The notes under the pieces: generated by a model
Database searches by the model: none
The model's input: the letters and a program-made list of their open reading frames with translations, nothing else
Told to the model about the DNA's origin: nothing
Made by a program: the position numbers and the translations under genes
Virus record (IMG/VR): IMGVR_UViG_3300032086_000180
Location: 1-35,679 of that record
Length of the DNA: 35,679 nt
From: a virus
Direction: 5' to 3' (one strand)
Part shown: piece by piece, positions 1 through 7,660 of the stretch
How positions within the stretch are numbered: position 1 is the stretch's first letter
Layout: the number at the start of each line of letters is the position of its first letter

Positions 1-2464
1 TGGTTCCAATACCAGGCATATTTGAAAACTGTTCTACCTTTTTAGCTACTTCTCCAAAGAAGCCATAATCTTTTGTTGTGTAGTCTTTAGAAAAAACAGA
101 TCGTAGGGTTGTATCAATAGCAGCGCCTATTACATCATCATCTATTTCTTCTAACCTACCTTCTTTCAGAACTGTTTTTAAAGACACCTCTTTTTTTAGC
201 TGCAGGTATTTATCTAACTCAAGCATAAACATCTGTGATTTAGTAAAGGTATCTTGTATACGAACTCCTGTAATATTCATAGAAGCGTTTACAATATTCT
301 CTACGTTTTTATATACTGGATTACTTGGATCAATCCCATAACGTTTAGCGTTACGCTCCACACCACCAGCTACAGTTTCAAATAAAAGATTTTGTACATC
401 TGTATTGCCTGTTTCATCCTTGATCTCTTTCATAATCTTCATGTAAGAGTCGTGAGTTGTAAAAGGATCTACAAAGTTTTTCATCTTTTGTGCTTGTATA
501 GTTGTATAAACTTTAGCTTGTCTAGTAAGTTTTTCCGCACCCTTAAAATCGCCTAGGCCATACTTAGCTGCAGCACCCACCATAAGAAGACCAGACGAAA
601 GAGTATCAGCTACAAGCTGACCACTAAAGAACTGCCCAAAGCCCATGACGTTTGCTGATGTAGTAGCTGGGGATGAAACCAGCATACGCTTCCACACGTT
701 CTGTCCATACGCAAAAGGCTTAGCGCTTTCTGCTTTTATAAACTCAGATTTTAATGTGTCACGAAGGTCTTTACTATTTAAAGCTTCTTTAAGTATTTCG
801 TTTCCAGCTACCACACCGCCGTCTATGGTGCGCCTGAATTGAGACATAACTGCTAGTTTTTTTCCTGCCTTTGATATATCTGCTGCAATAATCTCACCAA
901 TCTCTATACCCAAGTCAGACGCTTCACCTAATGTTAAGCCTACACGTTCTCTAAACAAACCTGATATTTCTTGCAGATCATCCTCTGGCATAAACCTAAT
1001 CAGATTTGTCATAACGTCAGAGACTTTAGTATCTCTGCGTATCTTAATGCCTCTATCCCTAAAGATAGCAGCAACACCACCTTTATTACCATCACCTAGC
1101 ATTATTTGCTTTAATAAGATTTCAGGAATAGCTACAGCTTCTTCATGTATTTCTTCTGCTGTGTATCCTTCCTGCAAATACTTACCTGACTTTACTTTTT
1201 CATCCCAAGTTTTAATGCCATCTTTGATAGCTTTGACTGCACGTTCTTGGTCTTTAATATCAGGCAGTATAGGCTTACCTATAGTCTCTCTTTTTATTTT
1301 TCTTTTCTCTGCTTTAAGCTGATTTATTTTTCTAGTCTTTATTACCTTCTGACCTTTAGTTGTCGCTGGCATAGCTTGCGCTGCTTCTATCTCTTTATCA
1401 AGAGCGTTTATCTTAGTTCTATCTACTAGCTCTGATGCTTTGTCTGCACGTCCTGCTACCTCTGCTTCCCTTACTGCGTCTGCTAAGCCTGAAGATCCCT
1501 CAAACTTACCGAAGGTATAATGCAGTCCACCACCTACACCACCCAGCGCTAAAGATAAACCTGTCTGAGCTACACTGTAATCTTCTTGAGCACCTACATC
1601 TAAGTAAATGTTTTGGATGGCGTTATCTTGTACACCTGCTATGAGAGCATCAATAGCAGTAGTTTGTATTACTGCTCGTTTACCTGCTTTAGCTATCTCT
1701 TCCCTGCCTACCTGCGTAGCAGCATCACGAGCAGCTTGTAGTCTTACTTGTGCCTTTGCTTTCTTTGCAGCTTTACGTGCAGCCATAGCTACTTCTTTTC
1801 CTGATACACTTTTAGAGATCATCTTCTGAGCCATGAGTGTACCAGCTTCAATGCCAGCGTTCTCTGCTGCCTGTTTAGTAGCACCACTTTGTGCAGCACG
1901 TTTAGCTGCCTCACTTGCAGCTTTTCTTAAAGCCAGCTTACCTGTTTGAGTTACACCTAGTGCTGCTGCCTTACCTAAACCACCAGTGAATGCACCTATG
2001 TAGTTTGTAGGATCTTTAATTGCCGCAAATACATAATCCTTTACGCCATCCACTGCACCATAGAAACCATCATTAACAAAAACATTTCCTAAGCTATCAT
2101 ACAAGTTATAAGCTTCAGCAGCCATAGCTTTTGTTTGATCATCTGCTTTACTTATAAAGCGCACCTCACCAGCAGTACTCAAGGTATTAGTGTTGAAGTA
2201 CCTCATGTGATCGACAAAGGTTTCTACTAATGTTTCATCATCCATATCCATATAGTCAGCGCCTTTGTTTGCCGACATATAGTTACGAATAGTATTCAAG
2301 TTTTCATATCTGTATAGATCTTTTTTCTTTAGCTTCTGCCCCTCAGGAATAGGACTTTCAAAGACCTCTTCTTCGTTAGACAGCCTATTATAATCTCTAG
2401 GCTTTAGGCTTTGAGTTGGAACCTTATCGAAAGCGATACCTTTTCTTTCAAGTATACTTGTCAT
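1..2464 (-). CDS. Large internal virion (ejection-type) protein, C-terminus cut by window edge
   Basis: An open frame starts at the ATG at 2464-2462 and runs without a stop to position 1, giving at least 821 residues. The N-terminus reads MTSILERKGIAFDKVPTQ. The middle is Ala/Lys-rich and helical (stretches such as ALRKAASEAAKRAAQSG), and the last visible residues are NMPGIGT. The start overlaps the last bases of the lysozyme-like gene, as expected for translational coupling. Being the last and largest gene in a run of virion genes, behind a lysozyme and a wall hydrolase, it has the position and size of T7 gp16 or P22 gp16-type ejection proteins. No enzymatic motif was seen. The functional name rests on position, size and composition only. 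Confidence 0.8.
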   Translation of the reverse strand, partial: MTSILERKGIAFDKVPTQSLKPRDYNRLSNEEEVFESPIPEGQKLKKKDLYRYENLNTIRNYMSANKGADYMDMDDETLVETFVDHMRYFNTNTLSTAGEVRFISKADDQTKAMAAEAYNLYDSLGNVFVNDGFYGAVDGVKDYVFAAIKDPTNYIGAFTGGLGKAAALGVTQTGKLALRKAASEAAKRAAQSGATKQAAENAGIEAGTLMAQKMISKSVSGKEVAMAARKAAKKAKAQVRLQAARDAATQVGREEIAKAGKRAVIQTTAIDALIAGVQDNAIQNIYLDVGAQEDYSVAQTGLSLALGGVGGGLHYTFGKFEGSSGLADAVREAEVAGRADKASELVDRTKINALDKEIEAAQAMPATTKGQKVIKTRKINQLKAEKRKIKRETIGKPILPDIKDQERAVKAIKDGIKTWDEKVKSGKYLQEGYTAEEIHEEAVAIPEILLKQIMLGDGNKGGVAAIFRDRGIKIRRDTKVSDVMTNLIRFMPEDDLQEISGLFRERVGLTLGEASDLGIEIGEIIAADISKAGKKLAVMSQFRRTIDGGVVAGNEILKEALNSKDLRDTLKSEFIKAESAKPFAYGQNVWKRMLVSSPATTSANVMGFGQFFSGQLVADTLSSGLLMVGAAAKYGLGDFKGAEKLTRQAKVYTTIQAQKMKNFVDPFTTHDSYMKIMKEIKDETGNTDVQNLLFETVAGGVERNAKRYGIDPSNPVYKNVENIVNASMNITGVRIQDTFTKSQMFMLELDKYLQLKKEVSLKTVLKEGRLEEIDDDVIGAAIDTTLRSVFSKDYTTKDYGFFGEVAKKVEQFSNMPGIGT

Positions 2465-3060
2465 TTAAGTGCTTCCTTAATAGCGTTAGAATATCTAGTG
2501 CCTTTAGTACCAAAGGCGTCACTACCTACCATACCAGTTTTTAACCAGCTATTTGCACCAGACCAACCTTGGTTGTGAGCATAAGCTAAGGCAGATAGTT
2601 TATCTTCTAGAGAAAGGCTTCTATATTTTTTAGATTTAGCCATAAGATAATCATGGTTTTTTACAGTGAAGGCAGCAAATGCTTCTTCTTGTTTTGTCCT
2701 ATCGTTTCTAAAAGCTTCTCTTGATTTAGTATCATGTCCAAGAGAATATCCTAACAGAGTAGCTGCATCTTTTTTAGCAGCCTCGCCCATTTGGTATCTA
2801 CCATCGTAGTGATTTTTATATCCACCTTTTACAGAGTAATCCCCGCCAGATTCTATGTCAGCAATCTTTTCTCTATATATATTCCACATTGATTGGTCTG
2901 CACCAATATTGTCAGACACAAGTGTGTAAGCTACATTAGATACATTCTGAGGTTTTTGTACAAGAGCAGGTTTTTTTAAATCGTCTACATATGTACCTTC
3001 TAAGTCTAGTCCTTTTTTAGGTTCATCCACATATGTACCTTCTAAGTTTAATGATGACAT
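2461..3060 (-). CDS. Lysozyme/lytic transglycosylase-like virion protein
   Basis: About 199 residues from ATG 3060. The fold cues are IESGGDY, YDGRYQMG about 15 residues later, and ALAYAHNQG near the end. These resemble the Glu-Ser-Gly helix and the glycine-rich strand of the lysozyme-like/SLT superfamily, so the Glu of IESGG is the candidate catalytic acid. Two imperfect copies of LEGTYVD lie near the N-terminus. An ATG at 3162 gives a 233 aa form with a Lys-rich start and about 16 hydrophobic residues, a possible signal anchor, but it would overlap the upstream gene by 89 bp. ATG 3060 lies 13 bp after that gene's stop, with AAAGG 10 nt upstream, so I prefer it. The neighbours suggest a virion enzyme that opens the cell wall during DNA entry. 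Confidence 0.75.
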   Translation of the reverse strand: MSSLNLEGTYVDEPKKGLDLEGTYVDDLKKPALVQKPQNVSNVAYTLVSDNIGADQSMWNIYREKIADIESGGDYSVKGGYKNHYDGRYQMGEAAKKDAATLLGYSLGHDTKSREAFRNDRTKQEEAFAAFTVKNHDYLMAKSKKYRSLSLEDKLSALAYAHNQGWSGANSWLKTGMVGSDAFGTKGTRYSNAIKEALK

Positions 3061-3073
3061 GTTTTCTAGGCCT

Positions 3074-4807
3074 TTATTTTTGTTTAATTCTACCGTCTGC
3101 AGGGTTAATAAAGTGAGAACCAGCAGGAAGACTATTATATATTTTTTTAACTTCATCATCATCTAGGCTTTCATCAAAAACATATGGGTTAGCTCTAGTA
3201 TACTGTATCTTTCCCTTCGTGTCAACAGTTTCTTTAGGCGTTGCACTTACTTTAGGTGAGCCATCAGGATTGTATCTATCTTTAGGTGAGCCATCACGGT
3301 TATGTGTTTCACCAAACAGTTCATCCCACTGGCTAGGCTTTAAGTCTCTAGGCACAGGTATCTTGCCAGAAAGAATGTCTTCTTTTTCTTGCCCATCCAT
3401 GCCGGGCCGCCTGATCTCAGAAAACAAACCTGACTGTGGTCTTGGTGGTACACCTACTACTATTGCTTTTCTAGTATCCCCTCCTCGAACCTCTACGTCT
3501 TTTACATAATGTACCTTTTCATCGTAACCTTCTATAGGGGTTTCAGGAAACTCTTCAGTGTCAGAATATTTATCATAAGGATCTACGAAGAACATTTCTT
3601 CCTCAGAATCAAATGGTCTAGGCTGTAACTCACTAGGGGTTTTACCTGTATCACCTATAGTAAATGCACTAGGGTCTAATCTTCCTGCAGTAGCTAAACC
3701 AACTATATACTCATCGTATTCTGATTCATCAATATCACGTCCGTTTTCTGTCATGCTAAGAACGGTATTGTTTTCACCTAGTACGATCTCAATTACCTCT
3801 CCTTTAAACTCCTCACCTTCTTTATTATAGGGTACTCTAATAGTAGTTCCTACGTTTACACCATCCATTTTTATTAGGTTTTTAACTATAAGCTTCTCTA
3901 GTTCTTCTGAGGACTTATAATCGTCTAGCATGGCATAGTATAAGGTGTCTCCTATCTCACCTCGTACATCAATAGAGGTATCTTCCAGAAACTGCAACTG
4001 GAATTTTTTAGCGTATTGATCTACAACACCTAGCTTTCTTTTAAGTCTTTCAGCCTTTATTGCATCGTCTAGTTCTTGACCCTTATACCGTGCTCTAAGA
4101 GATGCTTCTAATGCAGCAGGTAGTTCATCTGCGGACTCAAAGGCATCTCTAAATGCTGGACCTATTTTTGTAGGATCATAATTTGCTGAAGGTCTAAATG
4201 AGAAATACGTACCTGGGTCCATACTTTCGTATGCTTCCTGTCTAGCTATCTCGTTTATATCCATAATAGAGTATCCTTCAAAGTAAGGATCTCTATCCAT
4301 CCTAGCTCTAGCTGCGTCTTTAAGACCCATACCTAGCGCTGTTCTTAGCAAGCCTTGACCTTTAGCTTCATAGCCTCCTAGTGATGGAGATGCTAGTCCT
4401 ATGGAGTTAGCGTAGTGTTCTTCAGGAGTCATTGACGCTGCAGCAAACTCTTCTGGCATATCAATAAAAGTATCTAACTCACTCTCACTAAACGTGTAAG
4501 ACCCCCCAGCGCTGGGCCTCTTCTGTGCTTCTTTTTGTAGAGCTTGTGAAAACTCAAACAAAACTTTTGGACCTGCTGCAATAGCGGCGTTGATGTGTTT
4601 ATCTTTTGCACCAAGCCTTCTAAGCATATTGATCTCTGTCTTAGCTAGATTAACCAGTGCTCTACGTTTACCTATTATAGATTTATTACGTTCAGCCTGT
4701 TCACGCTGTTGATCTTCATAATCCTCTGCATCTTGTATACGCTTTTGGATTTGCTTTGCTTGGTCATCCATAAACGCTGTAGCGAATGCTTTAAAGTTAA
4801 ACGCCAT
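3074..4807 (-). CDS. Putative internal virion protein, 577 aa
   Basis: No family recognised. The first 60 residues are a charged helix rich in Asp/Glu/Gln/Arg (AFMDDQAKQIQKRIQDAEDY), a likely coiled coil. The centre is mixed and acidic, and the protein ends in LPAGSHFINPADGRIKQK, a Pro/Gly-rich tail ending in Lys of the sort often seen at the ends of phage virion proteins. The ATG lies 2 bp after the stop of the upstream 198 aa gene, with AGAGGTG about 8 nt before it. It sits between the membrane protein/wall hydrolase genes and the lysozyme-like gene, so a role in the internal core or ejection complex is the best guess. There is no enzyme motif and no membrane segment. Confidence 0.8.
   Translation of the reverse strand: MAFNFKAFATAFMDDQAKQIQKRIQDAEDYEDQQREQAERNKSIIGKRRALVNLAKTEINMLRRLGAKDKHINAAIAAGPKVLFEFSQALQKEAQKRPSAGGSYTFSESELDTFIDMPEEFAAASMTPEEHYANSIGLASPSLGGYEAKGQGLLRTALGMGLKDAARARMDRDPYFEGYSIMDINEIARQEAYESMDPGTYFSFRPSANYDPTKIGPAFRDAFESADELPAALEASLRARYKGQELDDAIKAERLKRKLGVVDQYAKKFQLQFLEDTSIDVRGEIGDTLYYAMLDDYKSSEELEKLIVKNLIKMDGVNVGTTIRVPYNKEGEEFKGEVIEIVLGENNTVLSMTENGRDIDESEYDEYIVGLATAGRLDPSAFTIGDTGKTPSELQPRPFDSEEEMFFVDPYDKYSDTEEFPETPIEGYDEKVHYVKDVEVRGGDTRKAIVVGVPPRPQSGLFSEIRRPGMDGQEKEDILSGKIPVPRDLKPSQWDELFGETHNRDGSPKDRYNPDGSPKVSATPKETVDTKGKIQYTRANPYVFDESLDDDEVKKIYNSLPAGSHFINPADGRIKQK
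3197..3225 (-). promoter_or_regulatory. Candidate intragenic sigma70 promoter before the lysozyme-like gene
   Basis: On the minus strand TTGACA (3225-3220) is followed after 17 bp by TATACT (3202-3197). The predicted transcript would start near 3190, just before both candidate starts of the lysozyme-like gene. It lies inside the 577 aa structural gene, so a chance match within coding sequence is possible. Confidence 0.35.
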
Positions 4808-4809
4808 AG

Positions 4810-5406
4810 TTACGCACCTCTCGCCATAAGACCTGCACCCTCAGGTGGCATTGGCTCTTCTGCAGGTTCATCTATTTGTTGTAGCTCTTCAGGTTCAGGT
4901 GGTTGCTCCTCTGCCATAGGCTCACCTGCTTGTTCTGAAATAAGGTAATCAGCCATAGACTGCAACATAGATGTACCTTCATCTTGTGTCTTAGCTTCAC
5001 GTACAGCAGCCTGTAGCAGCATAGCAATCTTAGCTTCTTCTTTCTCTCGCTTCTCTTTCTTGTAATCTTTGTTGGACATCTTGTAGTCTATCTCATAGCT
5101 ACGTGCAACAGCAGCAAAGTACTCAGACAAAGCAGGGGCAATCAAGATACCAACATCTAAGCTGTGTATACCACGCATAACATTAGAGAGATACAAAGCC
5201 TTTACCATAGGTACAATAGCAATACCAGATTCTATAGCCACCATGAAGTCATCAATAATCTCTTCATCAGATAGACGCTCCATGTAATACTTGAGAGCCT
5301 CTTCTACAGAAGCTATCTCAGGAGGTCTTTCCCACTGTCGTTCACCTGGTTTATGTGATGTCAAAGACCCGCCAGGAATAGGTTTGCTATACTCTAATAC
5401 TGCCAT
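4810..5406 (-). CDS. Conserved-looking structural protein, 198 aa
   Basis: No named family recognised. Residues about 30-115 look helical and include one fairly hydrophobic stretch (AIVPMVKALYLSNVM). A charged segment rich in Lys/Glu follows (NKDYKKEKREKEEAKIAM). The last 45 residues are a Pro/Glu-rich acidic tail with repeated EEP/PPE, probably disordered. AGGA lies 7 nt before the ATG. It is co-directional and tightly packed with the membrane protein upstream and the 577 aa protein downstream, which suggests a small component of the internal core or an assembly partner. Confidence 0.75.
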   Translation of the reverse strand: MAVLEYSKPIPGGSLTSHKPGERQWERPPEIASVEEALKYYMERLSDEEIIDDFMVAIESGIAIVPMVKALYLSNVMRGIHSLDVGILIAPALSEYFAAVARSYEIDYKMSNKDYKKEKREKEEAKIAMLLQAAVREAKTQDEGTSMLQSMADYLISEQAGEPMAEEQPPEPEELQQIDEPAEEPMPPEGAGLMARGA

Positions 5407-5415
5407 TTTATTTTC

Positions 5416-5859
5416 CTACTTAGTAAACCCTGCACCAAAGTACAGGCCTACGATTGCTGATACTATGTGTGTGTCTAAGGGCGTTATTACAAAGCCTTGT
5501 GCTACCTTCCACTTGATTGCTTCATCAGGTCCAAACAACCAGTTCCACAAACCACCTGTCGCTTCAGTGTAGCCTACATAAACACCTACCTCAGGATACC
5601 ACACTGCGACTAGCTTTGGCAAGACAATAATGCTGAACACTGCAGATAAAGCTATGATGCGTCTAGTCCAAGCAAAGTGTTTGTCTGTCTTACCTGCATC
5701 CCTAGCTGTATTAACTTGCTCTGCAGAGAACCTAGCATTGGCAAGCATCATCTTGTTTTGCTCTTGCTTGTTCTTCATGCTCTGACCCCAGATAGACATG
5801 AAGCCACCTAGTAGGGTGGAGAAGAGCATGGTTATGAGTTCGAGTGGGAGTCCTAGCAT
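5416..5859 (-). CDS. Small three-helix membrane protein, holin-like
   Basis: 147 residues with three hydrophobic segments: about 3-25, 66-88 (IIALSAVFSIIVLPKLVAVW) and 122-143 (IVSAIVGLYFGAGF). A charged amphipathic stretch (SMKNKQEQNKMM) lies between the first two. The topology recalls the three-helix holin-like proteins of gene transfer agents, but I cannot show homology. The start overlaps or abuts the wall hydrolase stop (AACTAAATG), with no clear Shine-Dalgarno sequence, implying translation coupled to that hydrolase. A holin for release, or a membrane component of the ejection channel, are both possible. Its place between a wall hydrolase and internal proteins does not decide between them. 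Confidence 0.75.
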   Translation of the reverse strand: MLGLPLELITMLFSTLLGGFMSIWGQSMKNKQEQNKMMLANARFSAEQVNTARDAGKTDKHFAWTRRIIALSAVFSIIVLPKLVAVWYPEVGVYVGYTEATGGLWNWLFGPDEAIKWKVAQGFVITPLDTHIVSAIVGLYFGAGFTK

Positions 5860-7638
5860 TTAGTTTAGGTCTTTTTTTATTGTTTCTGATGTAACTCTAC
5901 GTACAGCCATAACGTATTTAAGATTGTATGCGTCACCTCTTACGTTTACTTGATCGTTTTGATTACCACCTAACACCTCAAGCATACCGTTTTCAGCTTT
6001 ACCTACATTAAATCCTACATGATATTGATTAGATACATTATAAGTACCATCATTCATTTTTTGTATTTCAGCTTGCATTATATCATCACTAGGATCGCCT
6101 TTCCAAACGTATTTACCATCAGATGTTTTTTCTACATCCCTAACGGAAAACCATTGTTTCTTACCGTCTGGTTTCTTAACAACAAAAGAGGAATGTATAA
6201 CTAATATATCACCTACCTTTGCATTAGCATTAAAGTCTTTTTCTGTAGGGCTTTTACCTAAAACTTTATTTCCATAGTTTTCATAAGCTCTGGCCCTTAC
6301 TCTGTCGTATACATCCCCACCTTGACCAGATCCTAATCTATCCGCCCCCATTTCATTTAATATATGATCTACAAATAAAGCACACCAAGCTTCTGAAGTA
6401 GCATCAAAAGTTGCGTTTTTTCCTATGGCGTTTTTAAAGAACTGTTCTATTACTTTAGCGTCTTCTAAGTTGTTTTCATCCAAGTTACTTGCATAACCGC
6501 CATATCTATTACTTTTAATATCAGCAATTATATTTTGTGCCTTTGTAAAACTAGGGCTTAATAAGAAATCTGTATACTGATTTTTTATATAACCTAACGC
6601 TTTCACCTTTTCAATTGCGTTTAAATCATCTATTTCATTAGAGACTTCTTTGTTAAAGTTTAATCTAGGTAAGATACTAGATGTTTTTATATTAGGTGTT
6701 TGCACAGGTATAGCATCTTCCTGATCAACAGATACTGTGTAATCCTCTGACGTTAAAAACTCATTTGCTCTTTTAACTAAATATTGCTCCCTACGCATTA
6801 GACCCTCTGACGTATAAGGTCTACCTGTAGTGGGGTCAACTATAGAAGGGTCTTGAAACCCAACCTGCATTTGATCTGGACCTACTTGTGCTGGCTTATC
6901 ATATATGCTAGGCTGTAGTTCTTCTTCTTTTATTTCAGGCTTAGGCATTACTTTATACAAAGCTGCTTTTGTATTTTTACCTACAATACCGTCAACCTTT
7001 AGGCCTTCTCTTTTTTGAAAGGCTTTAATTGCAGCTAATGTATTACGTCCTTTTATACCATCTACTACAAGAGGCTTACCACCTACCTCTATACCTGCAA
7101 TATTTAATGCTTGCTGTATATCTTTTACAGTATCAAGCTTTGTGTAACTAGCTTGTTCTGCTCTTATAGCTTGTATTTCTTCAGCACTCTTAGGTCTAGC
7201 TCTAGGGCGTAAACTAGGTGTACTACTCATTATTAAATTTATCTCATTAGTAATATCATCTACTTCTATATCAGGTACTACTTTAGCAACTTTTACTTTC
7301 GAGCCTGTACTTGGTATGTTTTTATTAAGTCTATAAAACTGTGCAGCAGTTGTTTTATATCTTCCTTCCATATCTCTTGCGTTTAATCTTAAATCTGCTA
7401 AAGGTATTTCTGCGCCTTCTTCAGGTGTATCATCATAGTCACTCATTGCAGCCACAAACTTAGAGGTAGATTCACTAGCGCTAGGTTGAACAGGTTCAAC
7501 ATCTTCTGGTCTAGCTCGTGGTCTAGTACTACTCATCAAGCCCTCTGGTCTAGCTCTAGGGCGTGTCACCTCTTGCTGTTCTTCTTCAGCGAAGATGTCA
7601 GCTAGTATATTTTTTATTACTTGATCAAAACTAGACAT
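5860..7638 (-). CDS. Virion peptidoglycan hydrolase: PG-binding domain plus CHAP/NlpC-like domain
   Basis: 592 residues. The N-terminus carries three RPRARP motifs (about 26-32, 39-45, 144-150) in disordered, acidic sequence. Residues about 171-230 form a PG_binding_1-type repeat (VVDGIKGRNTLAAIKAFQK, then VDGIVGKNTKAAL). Residues about 405-585 look like a CHAP/TIGR02594-type amidase/endopeptidase: Cys419 in AWCALFVDHIL, His540 in YHVGFNVG, and a polar residue in GGNQNDQVNV. Together these indicate a cysteine peptidoglycan hydrolase that binds the wall. Its length and position among virion genes favour a structural wall-opening enzyme over a soluble endolysin, although it could serve lysis with the membrane protein directly downstream. 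AGGG lies about 9 nt before the ATG. Confidence 0.88.
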   Translation of the reverse strand: MSSFDQVIKNILADIFAEEEQQEVTRPRARPEGLMSSTRPRARPEDVEPVQPSASESTSKFVAAMSDYDDTPEEGAEIPLADLRLNARDMEGRYKTTAAQFYRLNKNIPSTGSKVKVAKVVPDIEVDDITNEINLIMSSTPSLRPRARPKSAEEIQAIRAEQASYTKLDTVKDIQQALNIAGIEVGGKPLVVDGIKGRNTLAAIKAFQKREGLKVDGIVGKNTKAALYKVMPKPEIKEEELQPSIYDKPAQVGPDQMQVGFQDPSIVDPTTGRPYTSEGLMRREQYLVKRANEFLTSEDYTVSVDQEDAIPVQTPNIKTSSILPRLNFNKEVSNEIDDLNAIEKVKALGYIKNQYTDFLLSPSFTKAQNIIADIKSNRYGGYASNLDENNLEDAKVIEQFFKNAIGKNATFDATSEAWCALFVDHILNEMGADRLGSGQGGDVYDRVRARAYENYGNKVLGKSPTEKDFNANAKVGDILVIHSSFVVKKPDGKKQWFSVRDVEKTSDGKYVWKGDPSDDIMQAEIQKMNDGTYNVSNQYHVGFNVGKAENGMLEVLGGNQNDQVNVRGDAYNLKYVMAVRRVTSETIKKDLN

Positions 7639-7660
7639 TGATTATTACCCTGTTTTACTA

